A stretch of DNA of 64,000 bases, from contig NZ_FKLA01000009.1 of the NCBI RefSeq assembly GCF_900078395.1, forward strand, positions 1,068,614 through 1,132,613, given 5' to 3'. The translations under genes were made by a program, and so were the position numbers. Under the pieces are notes generated by a model. That model searched no databases and was not told where the DNA came from. It saw only the letters and a program-made list of their open reading frames with translations. This DNA comes from Anaerotruncus rubiinfantis. Its GTDB lineage: Bacteria > Bacillota > Clostridia > Oscillospirales > Ruminococcaceae. Below are positions 44,254 through 52,969 of the stretch, piece by piece (position 1 is the stretch's first letter; the number at the start of each line of letters is the position of its first letter).

Positions 44254-45549
44254 TCATAAGGTCACGGTGAAGACGGTCCCTGTATCCGTGCTGCTTTCCA
44301 CGGTCACATTTCCGTCGTGCAGCTGCACGATCTGCTGAACAATTGACATTCCCAACCCATGGCCGCGTACCTCCCGGCCATTCCCTGCCCGGAAGAACCG
44401 CTCGAAAATCCGCTCAAGCTGCTGCGGAGGGATGGGGTCCCCGCCGTTGCGGATGGTGACGACCGAATGCCCGTTTGCCTGGAATACACGCACCTCGATC
44501 CTGCCGCCCTGCGGGGAAAATTTGATCGCATTGTCAATCAGGTTACTCCAGACATGTTCCAGCATCCATCTGTGGCCGGTCACCGGCACCTTTTCCAGAT
44601 TGAGATCGAGCGACAGCTCCTTTTCCGTCCATCGCGGCTCCATGGACACAAACACCCGGCGGATCTGTTCGGAGATGTCCACTTCTTCCAGCATTTCGGG
44701 CGAGGGCTTGCGGTCCAGACTGCGAACCAGAAGAATATTGTCAACCGTTTCGGTCACCTGCTGCAGTTCCATGTTGATTGCCTGGATATAGAGCGGTTCC
44801 TGTTCGGTGTGGATATGTTTTTCCAGCAGTTTTGCATACCCGCTGATCGCTGCCAGCGGGGCTTTGAACTCATGTGAAAAGACCGACATAAAGTTTTTGT
44901 GCAGGATGGTGGTGTTTTCGATTTTGCCAACCATGAGATTGAAATCCCGGACAAACAGGCTCATTCCGCCGTTCCCCGGCAATTCCGGCACGCGCACGCT
45001 GAAATCTCCTTCGGCAACCTTGTGCGCCGCGCGGCTCAGGCGGGCGGCGGGAAGCAGAATGTGCCGGATAACCAGCAGGATTGCGGCGATGCCAATCAAA
45101 AGACAGATGGTGAACAGTGTCAGGACAGATTTCATAAACCCGCGTTCCAGTTCGGGCGAATGGATGCGCAGACGGATATATCCGCCTGTGTCCACACGGC
45201 GATATTGCGTCACGGTAAGAGCCATCCCGGGTACACGCTCGAAAATGGTCACCGAACCGGTTTCGATCAGTTCTTGAAGCTGTGCTTCGGTGAGATTTTC
45301 TTCGGACAGGGACTCCAGGATCAGGCATTCCTCCTGCCCATCGGGAAAGATTTGTGAAGCGGCATCCTTTCCGCCTTCACAGACGAGCATGTCCGAGATG
45401 TGATCAAGCAGGCGGTCCGCGGGGATTTCGATTGCATGCTCATAATATCCTTTCCACATGCAATGTGACCAGATGATCGTGACGATGCCTGAAGCAATAA
45501 ATGCCGCCAGGAGAAGTACAATGACCTTTAGAAAATATTGTTTTTTCAT
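44254..45549 (-). CDS. Sensor histidine kinase
   Basis: 431 residues. TM1 (about 7-27), an extracytoplasmic sensor (28-145), TM2 (about 147-168), HAMP, HisKA with His in FSHEFKAPLAAISGY, and HATPase_c with NLIDNAIKF and GHGLGMSIV. The ATG overlaps the stop of the regulator gene (ATGA). Same length and layout as the kinase at 23702, so the two systems are paralogous. Possible targets are the surface protein genes next door, an inference from position only. Confidence 0.95.
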   Translation of the reverse strand: MKKQYFLKVIVLLLAAFIASGIVTIIWSHCMWKGYYEHAIEIPADRLLDHISDMLVCEGGKDAASQIFPDGQEECLILESLSEENLTEAQLQELIETGSVTIFERVPGMALTVTQYRRVDTGGYIRLRIHSPELERGFMKSVLTLFTICLLIGIAAILLVIRHILLPAARLSRAAHKVAEGDFSVRVPELPGNGGMSLFVRDFNLMVGKIENTTILHKNFMSVFSHEFKAPLAAISGYAKLLEKHIHTEQEPLYIQAINMELQQVTETVDNILLVRSLDRKPSPEMLEEVDISEQIRRVFVSMEPRWTEKELSLDLNLEKVPVTGHRWMLEHVWSNLIDNAIKFSPQGGRIEVRVFQANGHSVVTIRNGGDPIPPQQLERIFERFFRAGNGREVRGHGLGMSIVQQIVQLHDGNVTVESSTDTGTVFTVTL

Positions 45550-46229
45550 AGGCGCTCAGCCTTTATGACTGCTTTATATCCGAGTCCGCGCACGGTATCG
45601 ATTGTGAAGGGGGAATCTCCGGTGAAGCGTTCGCGCAGCCGGTTAATATGTACGTCGACTGTGCGGGGGTTGGTGTCAGTATCGACACCCCAAACCTCGT
45701 CCATCAGTTCCTGGCGGGTAAAGATGCGCCCAGGATAGGAGAGCAGCAGGAACAGCAGATAGAATTCCTTCTGCGGAAGCGTACAGACGCCTTTGCCGTT
45801 TCGCAGCTCCAGGCTGGCATAATCGAGCACGACGTCCCCGATGCGCAGCTGCTTTTCACAGCTGATGTTGCAGCGGCGCAGGATCGCGCGGATTCGCATG
45901 ACCAGCTCCTCCAGATCCACCGGTTTGATCAGGTAATCGTCTGCGCCGACCGCGAACAGTTTTCGTTTGTCGTCAAAAGTGGACTTTGAGGTGACGACCA
46001 GGACAGGTATGTTCAGATGATGTTTGCGCAGCAAACGCACAAGATTTTCTCCATCCATATTTGGCATGAGGATGTCCGCGACGATCAGATCCACCCGATT
46101 TTTTTCGAGTATGCCGAGCGCCTGGATCCCATCGCCCGCAAAAAGGGTGTCAAACCCCTCCGATCGCAGGTAAATGTCTTCCAGTTTTCGAATTTTCGGA
46201 TCGTCATCCACAATCAGGATTACCGCCAT
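45546..46229 (-). CDS. OmpR-family response regulator
   Basis: 227 residues from the ATG at 46229 (GGGAGGGAG upstream); an ATG five codons earlier is on the ribosome site. Receiver: IVDDD, Asp in IVADILMPNMDG, Lys in LIKP. Winged helix: LPQKEFYLLFLLLSYPGRIFTRQE and RTVDVHINRLRERF. Closely similar to the regulator at 23019, including the segment FTRQELMDEVWGVDT. Forms an operon with the kinase downstream. Confidence 0.95.
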   Translation of the reverse strand: MAVILIVDDDPKIRKLEDIYLRSEGFDTLFAGDGIQALGILEKNRVDLIVADILMPNMDGENLVRLLRKHHLNIPVLVVTSKSTFDDKRKLFAVGADDYLIKPVDLEELVMRIRAILRRCNISCEKQLRIGDVVLDYASLELRNGKGVCTLPQKEFYLLFLLLSYPGRIFTRQELMDEVWGVDTDTNPRTVDVHINRLRERFTGDSPFTIDTVRGLGYKAVIKAERL

Positions 46230-46244
46230 TGAACTCCCTCCCAA

Positions 46245-46630
46245 TCATGTGCCATGAATTTGCTGAAAGGCATAAAACAACAATTATAAAGTATAGCGCC
46301 ACGATTTTCGCCTGTCATCAGGTCTGGCCATTTGTTTGCAGGAAGTTCATAATCCAAGTTTTAGGGTTAATATTTGGTTTATCTTTCTATTTTTTCCCAA
46401 AAAATTCTTGCGTATCCGGATACAAAAAAGGCGCGCGGACTGGCCGCGCGCCTTTTTTGTATTTTTTAAGAAACTTTCTTTTTTTCTTCCGGAGAACTGT
46501 TTCGGCTGTTCCCATCAGGCGGCCCCTGCGCAGCGTCACCGGGTAGTTGCGTTTTTTGCAAGGCGGCCGGGCAGATTGCTCTGCCCCAGGCTGCAGGCAT
46601 AAAAATGAGCGGCGGAAAATTTCCGCCGCC
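46245..46630. other. Gap with promoter and two hairpins, no gene supported
   Basis: Holds a minus promoter for the regulator (ATGACA-N17-TATACT, near 46305), a strong bidirectional terminator AAAAAAGGCGCGCGG-ACTGG-complement (46424-46458), and a weaker hairpin GCGGCGGAAA/TTTCCGCCGC (46609-46630) that ends the next minus gene. Short frames between lack ribosome sites. Confidence 0.6.
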
Positions 46631-46656
46631 CGGCTGGGGTGCCGTCCAGAAAAGCG

Positions 46657-47103
46657 CTATTCGTTGGGGCCGTCATATACCTCAAACCGGCCGGGGAAAA
46701 GGGTGTCCTCCACAATTTTGGCGCAGTCGATCACACAGCCGCGGCAGCTGCGCAGGCGATCGGTTTTCCCATCGGTGCCGCGCAGGGTTTTACAGAGGGT
46801 GGTGGTGTTCATTTCGGAAAACCGATCCGCCATTTTGCGCCCGAGTTCAAAGGTGGAGAATTTAGAGGCGGGTTTTTCGAGATTCGCGTCACTGTTTTTG
46901 AGCCCGGCAAGCAGCACCATGGCGCAGACGCTGCCGCAGGTTTCATACATGCCGGCTATGCCGAGCCCAAAGCCTTCGGAAGCGCGGAAAGCGGTGATCT
47001 CATCCATTCCCAGAAGATCGCTGTAGGTGCAGACGACCGCCTGACAGCAGTTATAACCGTCCCGATGCTTTTGCGCGGAGATGCCGACTCTGCTTTTTTC
47101 CAT
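46657..47103 (-). CDS. C-GCAxxG-C-C family protein
   Basis: 148 residues. The family name pattern is visible: NCCQAV near residue 18, then a variant of GCAxxG (GLGIAGMYETCGSVCAM), and the C-terminal pair SCRGCVIDC. The conserved cysteines are thought to bind a metal or redox centre; the function is unknown. Frequent in anaerobes. A single gene. Confidence 0.88.
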   Translation of the reverse strand: MEKSRVGISAQKHRDGYNCCQAVVCTYSDLLGMDEITAFRASEGFGLGIAGMYETCGSVCAMVLLAGLKNSDANLEKPASKFSTFELGRKMADRFSEMNTTTLCKTLRGTDGKTDRLRSCRGCVIDCAKIVEDTLFPGRFEVYDGPNE

Positions 47104-47227
47104 TTGTAAAGACCCCTTTTTCTTTTGTTCGCCCCTATTATAATCCCTCCCGGGAAAGAATCAAGCCCTTTCGGTACAATTTGCGATGGGCATTTTGAAT
47201 TCCCCTATTCAGAAAACGAATCCAAAA

Positions 47228-47251
47228 AACCGCCGGCGGTCAGCCGGCGGT
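47228..47251. terminator. Hairpin with lysR stop codon in its loop
   Basis: ACCGCCGGC-GGTCA-GCCGGCGGT. The minus-strand TGA (47242-47240) lies in the loop. Confidence 0.75.
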
Positions 47252-48136
47252 TTGGCTTTCCAAAGATCTGAGAATCCGGATCAGCTGGGACAGCAGAGGA
47301 TCGGTAGGGTCCCTGCCGTTCAGGATATAGGAAAATTTGCGGGAGCAGGGTTTTTCCATCGGGAGCGCGACCAGTGTGCCGGAATCAAGCTCATGGCGGA
47401 CCGCGCTTTCCGAGATGAGCGTCACACCAAGGCCCTGCCGCGCAAGTTCGGCATTGGCGGTGTTGGAGTTGCATTCGATCTGGCTTGAGACCTTGATCTG
47501 GCTGGAGGTGAGAAAATCCCTTTGATACTGCCGGGTGCCGGAACCGGATTCCCGGGTGATCCAGGGCAGCTCGCCAAGCTTTGCGGGGTTGAACGAGGTG
47601 ATCCCGGCTGCCAGGGACGGGGCGGCGACCAAAATGAGCTGATCGGTGTAAAAGTCCGCCCGTTCAAAATCGTAATACATGTTGCGGCCTTCAATGAGGC
47701 CAATGTCGATTTCGCCGCCGCGCAGCCAGTCGCAGACCTGCCGGGTGTTGCCGATGGTGACACTGATGACCGCCGCGGGGCAAGCGTCCGAGAAGGCGCG
47801 CAGCACTGCCGGGAGCAGGTGATCCCCGACCGTGCGGCTGGCGCCGACGTGCAGCTGTTCAAGCGTTTTCCCCTTATGAGGCAACACTTCGCGCACCGTC
47901 GCGTCCACGAGCGCGAGGATCTCCACGCAGCGCTCATAGACAAGCTCCCCCTCCGGGGTCAATTCCACGTTCGCGCCGTAGGAGGAGCGGTTCAGAAGGG
48001 TTGCGCCGTTAAAGAAAATTTCCATCCGTTTTACCTGCTGGCTGACGGTCGGCTGAGAAAAGGAAAGCTTTTTAGCAGCTTTGGTGAAGCTTTTCGTCTC
48101 CGCCACCGCCACAAAGGTGCGCAGTTCTTCAAACAT
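47240..48136 (-). CDS. LysR family regulator (CysL/YeiE-like)
   Basis: 298 residues. N-terminal winged HTH (1-60; FTKAAKKLSFSQPTVSQQVKRME) and a periplasmic-binding-like effector domain. It is divergent from a YeiH-type transporter gene, the same pairing as yeiE-yeiH in E. coli, so it probably activates that gene in response to a sulfur or anion signal. Confidence 0.92.
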   Translation of the reverse strand: MFEELRTFVAVAETKSFTKAAKKLSFSQPTVSQQVKRMEIFFNGATLLNRSSYGANVELTPEGELVYERCVEILALVDATVREVLPHKGKTLEQLHVGASRTVGDHLLPAVLRAFSDACPAAVISVTIGNTRQVCDWLRGGEIDIGLIEGRNMYYDFERADFYTDQLILVAAPSLAAGITSFNPAKLGELPWITRESGSGTRQYQRDFLTSSQIKVSSQIECNSNTANAELARQGLGVTLISESAVRHELDSGTLVALPMEKPCSRKFSYILNGRDPTDPLLSQLIRILRSLESQTAG

Positions 48137-48316
48137 CTTGTTTCATCCCATTCCGTAGTTCTTTCCTTTTCAGTATACAGCATCCGGATGGCGTTCGACA
48201 AGCCGGAATACGGAGGTATTGAATTTTGCAATGGGGGAATCCGACATTTCAATTTGCGAAGCGGCGCCCGCGTCCCATATAATGGGGATCAGACTGTTTG
48301 GAAAGAAGGAACCGAA

Positions 48317-49351
48317 TTGCATTTGAGAATACCTGCAATCGATCAAAAGAAACTGTTTGGGCTGCTTCCGGGCTTCCTGGCCTGCCTTGTGATCGCCCTG
48401 ATCGCTCAGGTGGTGGTGAAGCTCGCCCCGACCGTCGGAGCGGCGCTGTTTGCCATTGGAATTGGGATGTTCGCCGGGAATACCTTTTTGAACCGCCCGG
48501 CTTTCGATACCGGGACAAAATTTTCCGAAAGCCGTCTGCTGGAATATTCGATCGTGCTGACCGGAATGACCTTGGATCTGAACGATATGCTCGGCGTGGG
48601 GCTTGGCGGAATCGGCTATATCCTGTGCCAGATGGCCCTCACCATCACCGCCGCTTACCTCATCGGGCGCAGGCTCGGCTTTGGAAAAAAATTTGTCCTG
48701 CTCATGTGCGCTGGGAATGCGGTTTGCGGATCATCCGCTATCGGAACGGTCGCGCCGATTGTCAAGAGCGACGCAAAGGACAAGGGCATTTCGATCACCA
48801 TTGTGAACGTCACCGGGACGGCGCTGATGATCCTGCTGCCGGTTTTGACCGGACTTATCTACGGGCATGAGGTGCTGCATACCTCCGCGATGATCGGCGG
48901 GACGCTGCAGTCGATCGGGCAGGTGATCGCTTCCGCCGAGATCGTCGGCGGTCCGGTTATCGAGATGTCCACCATCTTCAAGATTATCCGCATTATTTTC
49001 CTGGTGCTGGTGGCGCTTACCTTTTCAAAACTGGACACCGAGGAAGGCGCAAGCCTGTTCGCCTCCCACCCGAAAAACGACGTGCACGTGAAGGCGCGTG
49101 TTCCATGGTTCATTATCGGATTTTTCATTTTCAGTGTGGTGAACAGCCTGCAGCTGATCCCTGCGCCGGCCAGCGCTGCTGCGAAAGCGGTCAGCAGCCA
49201 GTTTGAGATCATCGCGCTGGCCGCCATTGGCATGCGGGTCAAGTTTGCCGACCTGCTGCGGGAAGGTCCGCGCGCCATGCTCTATGGCGGGCTGGTCGGC
49301 TGTTGCCAGATCCTGTTCGCACTCGCGCTCATCTTTTTATTCTTCCGCTGA
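48317..49351 (+). CDS. YeiH family putative sulfate/anion exporter
   Basis: 344 residues with about ten hydrophobic helices. The TTG at 48317, 6 bases after AAGGA, fits the family length; the frame is open far upstream across the divergent lysR gene, but that part is a shadow. Signature region: CAGNAVCGSSAIGTVAPIV and MTLDLNDMLGVG. Members are called putative sulfate exporters (PSE); substrate unproven. Controlled most likely by the divergent LysR protein. A long terminator follows. Confidence 0.88.
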   Translation: MHLRIPAIDQKKLFGLLPGFLACLVIALIAQVVVKLAPTVGAALFAIGIGMFAGNTFLNRPAFDTGTKFSESRLLEYSIVLTGMTLDLNDMLGVGLGGIGYILCQMALTITAAYLIGRRLGFGKKFVLLMCAGNAVCGSSAIGTVAPIVKSDAKDKGISITIVNVTGTALMILLPVLTGLIYGHEVLHTSAMIGGTLQSIGQVIASAEIVGGPVIEMSTIFKIIRIIFLVLVALTFSKLDTEEGASLFASHPKNDVHVKARVPWFIIGFFIFSVVNSLQLIPAPASAAAKAVSSQFEIIALAAIGMRVKFADLLREGPRAMLYGGLVGCCQILFALALIFLFFR

Positions 49352-49371
49352 TCCTCTATCCCACATACACA

Positions 49372-49413
49372 AATACGGCAGACGCCGGGCATTTGCCCGG
49401 CGTCTGCCGTATT
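49372..49413 (+). terminator. 19-bp stem terminator after the YeiH gene
   Basis: AATACGGCAGACGCCGGGC-ATTT-perfect complement. Few Ts follow. Confidence 0.75.
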
Positions 49414-49439
49414 GCGTCAGCTTACAGAATATCGCGGGC

Positions 49440-49630
49440 CTGGGCAAACATCGGCCGTCATCGTTTCAGCCAAGGACGCTCCGCCCGGTCGGGTGGAGCG
49501 GATTTCGTGTTGTAGCGGCCATTATCTTGTGAAGCCGTTTCTGCCGCTTCAACTGGTGGCCCGGGTCAAGGCGTTTTTCCAGCACGCCGCGCAAAGCGAG
49601 GAATATTGTGGAGCTCCTTTGCGCTTTTAA
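49440..49630 (+). pseudogene. Remnant of a response-regulator receiver domain
   Basis: In frame with 49412, the translation contains VIVSAKDAPPGRVERI, then GHYLVKPFLPLQLVARVKAFFQ. This matches the last beta-strand/helix of receiver domains (SAKD...DDYLVKPF-PLELVARVKA). The Asp acceptor part and the whole DNA-binding domain are missing, and there is no ribosome site. A decayed gene fragment between two terminators. Confidence 0.6.
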
Positions 49631-49661
49631 AAAAGGAACCGCCGGCTGACGGTTCCTTTTT
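49629..49661 (+). terminator. Terminator-like hairpin
   Basis: AAAAAGGAACCG...CGGTTCCTTTTT, probably the original end of the decayed gene. Confidence 0.75.
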
Positions 49662-49726
49662 CACCAGCTTTGTGATATGATAAACGAAAACAGCGTCCAT
49701 CACCACGTCATAAAGAGGGAAAATCC

Positions 49727-50338
49727 ATGAGGGTATCCGTCAGGCGGCGCTTTACGGACGCGCCGCAAGAATACAATGTCTATAGCCAGCTGCGGCGCGG
49801 CGGCGTCCTCGTACGCTGCCCCAAATGCGGCGGAGCGGCGGTTTTGCGACTGCGGGGGGAGGACTACCGCCTGACATGCGAAAGCTGCCGCTTCAGTGAG
49901 ACCCGTGTTCCGATGAAACCGGTGGTCGCCGCGCAGAACGCCTGTATCGCCTGCGGACGCTGGTTCAATCTGCGGCTGCCGGAACAGTTGGCCCCTTATC
50001 CGCGCGCGAAGGTGGCCTGCCCGTACTGCAGGATCGAACAGACCGCTCCAGTCCGGAGGATTGGTTTTTCCGGTGCGGATGTTCTGGATGGGTTGGAGCT
50101 CTATTTCAAGGGGGCCTACCGCGGGCATGTCGTCTGGGCGCTCAATCGGGAACATCTCGGATATCTTATCAATTATATCGGCGCCGGCCTGCGTGAGAAA
50201 CATCTCTCCACAAACGGCGCAGGGGACTGGTATGTGCTCCAAAGCGGACAGGCGCAGCGGCTCCCGGGTTGGATGAAGAAGGCGAAGAACCGGGATGGGC
50301 TCTTAAAACTGCTTAAGAAGATGCGGGAACTGCCATAA
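49727..50338 (+). CDS. Double zinc-ribbon protein of unknown function
   Basis: 203 residues. Two ribbons: CPKCGG...CESC (about 30-57) and CIACGR...CPYC (about 72-103). A C-terminal alpha/beta domain follows (GLELYFKGAYRGHVVWALNREHL), ending in a Lys-rich helix. ATG after AGAGGG. No recognised catalytic motif; nucleic-acid or protein binding is possible. A single gene ending before a hairpin at 50357. Confidence 0.75.
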   Translation: MRVSVRRRFTDAPQEYNVYSQLRRGGVLVRCPKCGGAAVLRLRGEDYRLTCESCRFSETRVPMKPVVAAQNACIACGRWFNLRLPEQLAPYPRAKVACPYCRIEQTAPVRRIGFSGADVLDGLELYFKGAYRGHVVWALNREHLGYLINYIGAGLREKHLSTNGAGDWYVLQSGQAQRLPGWMKKAKNRDGLLKLLKKMRELP

Positions 50339-50356
50339 AGGATTCTATATAATAAG

Positions 50357-50400
50357 GAAACAGATCCTCCGGATATTCACCGGGGGATCTGCTGCTGTTT
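50357..50400. terminator. Terminator between convergent genes
   Basis: AACAGATCCtCCGG...CCGGgGGATCTG stem, T-rich on the plus strand. Confidence 0.7.
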
Positions 50401-50416
50401 CCTGCGCTTTCCCGTT

Positions 50417-52198
50417 TTAGAAAAACAGGCCGGTCACAGCGTCCAGCAGGAGGTTTTCACCGTTATTTTCAATGCAGTACTCCGCGAGGATTATATTGTC
50501 GGTGACCAGCCCATCCACCTCGCAGTACAGCAGTTTTGCCAGCGTTTTCGTGGAGTTGGCCGTCCAGCCGTATACCATTCTGCCTTCAGCATGAATCTGT
50601 GCCACCATCCCCGCGGACAGGGAGGAGGTTTCCACACTGTAGCAGTCCACATTTGGCAGGTCGTAGCGGTCGGAAACCAGCAGTGCGCAGATGTAGACCG
50701 TCTGCATTTCCGGCATCAGCGCCTTGGTGCGCGCGAGGATATTGAGATCCATTGAAGCAATGCTGCACTGCTGCCGCATCCCGTGCTTTTGGATGAGCTC
50801 CAATGTTGATTCCACCAGTTTGGTCTCATGCCCGGTTGATTTCAGCTCGATCATCAGACCAATCCGGCCTTTTGCGGCCGTCAGCATCTCTTCCAGTGTT
50901 GGGATCGGTTCACCGGTGAATGTGGGGGAGAAATGAGACCCGGCTTCCAGACTGCGGACATCAGCATAGGAGGCGTCCCAGACCTGCCCGTTGCTACCGG
51001 TAGTGCGCTGGAAATTTGTATCATGCAGCACGATGAGTGTGCCGTCTCCAAGCTGCTGCACGTCGATTTCTGCCTGATCCGCGCCGTCACTGATCGCCTG
51101 TTCAAGCGCGGCAACCGTGTTTTCCGGCGCAAAGAATCCACCCGCCCGATGTGCGACAATCTGTGGATTCTCCCATAGCAGCCGCGGAAACGGGCCGCCT
51201 ATTTCCGATTCGCTGGCAAAGATCAAAAAGACAAGGGTAAACAGGGCAAATGCTGTCCGTTTCAGAATGCCTATGAACCCTGTCTTTTTCCCTGGGACGG
51301 CCGACGGGCGCTTTTCCTGCCGGCAGGCATGGTACAGCACGACGGTGACAGCGCACAAAAATACCGAGGCGAGAGTGGCGGCTGCGATAGTCCCCGCGCG
51401 CTGAAAGGCAATAAAATAGAATTGGAACTGCGCATGTGCCTGTGCCAGAGGATAAAACGCCCTTGTATATCCGGCCAGCAGCAGGACTGCGGCCGCTGCG
51501 GCGAACGCCAGAACAGCGGTAAAAACAGCAGCGAAGCAGAGCAGCATGCCAAAGATGCGCAGATTTTTTTTGCGCAGCAGGCGACTGCTTTCCCGCCAGG
51601 AATCAAGGAAGGATGCGCCGGCTAAGAACATCGCGGGAAAACCAAACAGATAGCGAAACAGGATCAGATTGCAGAGAAGGACCACGCCCGCATAGAGCAA
51701 GGTCAGCAGGGGCGCCGCGCGGATATAATCCAGGACGAATTCCGGGAGGCGTATGTTTTGCAGCCAGCCGCTGGAAAGGGAGAATGCGGAGAGGAGAAGC
51801 GGAGGGAAAAGCAGCAGCACACCGGCCCGCTTCATCCGGAAAAGGCTGGCGGTGCGCAGGAGGCTTTCCCTCCAGAGCCCCAGGAAAGTGAGATCCCGCC
51901 GCTGCCAGCCGGATTCACAGTACAAAAACAGCACAATGATTTCAAAAAGCAGATAGAAAGCCAGCAAAAGCAGGAGCCCGGCGGCCAACAGCAGCGCCAG
52001 CGGGGAGCGCAGGATTAGCCCCAGATTCTGCGGCCCCAGATAGGGAATACCCGCCAGCTTGGGGAGCTTTTCCATCTGGGACTGGAGAAAGGGAAACAAA
52101 ATGCCGAATCCAGCCGTTTTATAAAGCACTTCAAAGCAGAGCAGCTTATCCCATCCGCGCAGGACAACGCCAAAAATCTCCGCCAGTTTTTCACGCAT
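50417..52198 (-). CDS. Glycerophosphodiester phosphodiesterase with N-terminal membrane domain
   Basis: 593 residues. The first 340 residues contain about seven to eight hydrophobic helices (GDPD membrane domain); the last 240 are a GDPD TIM barrel: AHRAGGFFAPENT (catalytic His), AEIDVQQLGDGTLIVLHD (Glu/Asp/His), and IELKSTG. Cleaves glycerophosphodiesters, possibly from lipoteichoic acid or lipids, on the outer face. ATG after GGAGGG. A tRNA gene lies upstream on the same strand. Confidence 0.93.
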   Translation of the reverse strand: MREKLAEIFGVVLRGWDKLLCFEVLYKTAGFGILFPFLQSQMEKLPKLAGIPYLGPQNLGLILRSPLALLLAAGLLLLLAFYLLFEIIVLFLYCESGWQRRDLTFLGLWRESLLRTASLFRMKRAGVLLLFPPLLLSAFSLSSGWLQNIRLPEFVLDYIRAAPLLTLLYAGVVLLCNLILFRYLFGFPAMFLAGASFLDSWRESSRLLRKKNLRIFGMLLCFAAVFTAVLAFAAAAAVLLLAGYTRAFYPLAQAHAQFQFYFIAFQRAGTIAAATLASVFLCAVTVVLYHACRQEKRPSAVPGKKTGFIGILKRTAFALFTLVFLIFASESEIGGPFPRLLWENPQIVAHRAGGFFAPENTVAALEQAISDGADQAEIDVQQLGDGTLIVLHDTNFQRTTGSNGQVWDASYADVRSLEAGSHFSPTFTGEPIPTLEEMLTAAKGRIGLMIELKSTGHETKLVESTLELIQKHGMRQQCSIASMDLNILARTKALMPEMQTVYICALLVSDRYDLPNVDCYSVETSSLSAGMVAQIHAEGRMVYGWTANSTKTLAKLLYCEVDGLVTDNIILAEYCIENNGENLLLDAVTGLFF

Positions 52199-52316
52199 CT
52201 GAATCCCTCCTCAGTGTGTCGAAACCCATTGCCGGATCATTGAAATGAGTCTGTCCTATCTTTCCCAAAGCAGCAGAGAAATACCGGCTTCACGGGGACT
52301 TTTCCGAAAAAAGAAA

Positions 52317-52359
52317 AAGACCTTGCAGATGGGCTTTTAAAGCCAATCTACAAGGTCTT
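52317..52359 (-). terminator. Terminator of tRNA-Leu
   Basis: Long stem AAGACCTTG..AGAT..GGCTTT with its complement, followed by T-rich DNA on the minus strand. It abuts the encoded CCA. Confidence 0.85.
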
Positions 52360-52441
52360 GGTGCGGCAGATGGGACTTGAACCCACACGCTCGCGCACAC
52401 GCCCCTCAAACGTGCCTGTCTGCCGATTCCAGCACTGCCGC
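52359..52441 (-). tRNA. tRNA-Leu (anticodon GAG)
   Basis: Acceptor stem GCGGCAG/CTGCCGC, A73 and an encoded CCA. The D-arm has GGAATCGGCAGAC. Anticodon stem CACGT/GCGTG with loop TTGAGGG, anticodon GAG (reads CUC/CUU). A long class II variable arm (TGCGCGAGCGTG) and T-arm TGGGTTCAAGTCCCA follow. All features of a functional tRNA-Leu are present. Confidence 0.95.
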
Positions 52442-52875
52442 AAAGAAGGGAAAGAACCGTCGGAAAACGCGCGAGCTTCACTCGACGAATTACATCTTAT
52501 CATATTGAAGGAGGCGTGTCAAGGACAAATTTGATTTTCTTGGAGAATTTGGAAAACCTGGCTGGCCGCGGCAGGAGTTTTACAAAAAAGCAGCACTATA
52601 ATGGAAGGACGCCCAAATGTGTAAAGATGCTATGACACTATGTATAATTTGTGAAGAGTGCGTGAAATGCCGAGATTTTGCAGGCAAATGGATGCATATT
52701 TTTCGGCCTCGAGACGAATATACAGTTGATAAACCGTTGAAATGGTTGGGGATATCATGTGAATTCGCGGCCGATTGGGCGGACAGAGCTGTGGAAAACT
52801 CGGTGGAAAGTGTTTATAACTGTTTGTATACTCCTATTTTTTACATTTTGTTCATTTTGCGCAGGGGCCCGCCTG

Positions 52876-52905
52876 TTTACAATTGTGGAAGAGTTGTTGT
52901 ATAAT
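52876..52905 (+). promoter_or_regulatory. Promoter of the SGNH hydrolase operon
   Basis: TTTACA-N18-TATAAT, 65 bases before the start codon. The 52442-52875 gap upstream holds no supportable gene; a 95-codon open frame there has no ribosome site. Confidence 0.65.
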
Positions 52906-52969
52906 TAACCGATACGACGAATGCTTGTCCATCCTGGGCAGGCCGCATGAGATTTAGGGAGAAATTGCC

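Noticed and set aside
46468..46601. 44-codon minus-strand frame in the 46.5-kb gap
   Set aside because: There is no ribosome site, it starts in a terminator-like hairpin, and no family is recognisable.
47522..48316. N-terminal extension of the YeiH frame
   Set aside because: It lies antisense to the LysR gene. The transporter family begins near the TTG at 48317, which has a ribosome site.
52785..52830. DnaA-box-like TGTGGAAAA sequences suggesting an origin
   Set aside because: They do not match TTATCCACA closely, there is no cluster, and no dnaA/dnaN genes are nearby.
52617..52904. 95-codon frame with several Cys
   Set aside because: There is no ribosome site, composition is non-coding-like, and it runs into the promoter of the SGNH gene.
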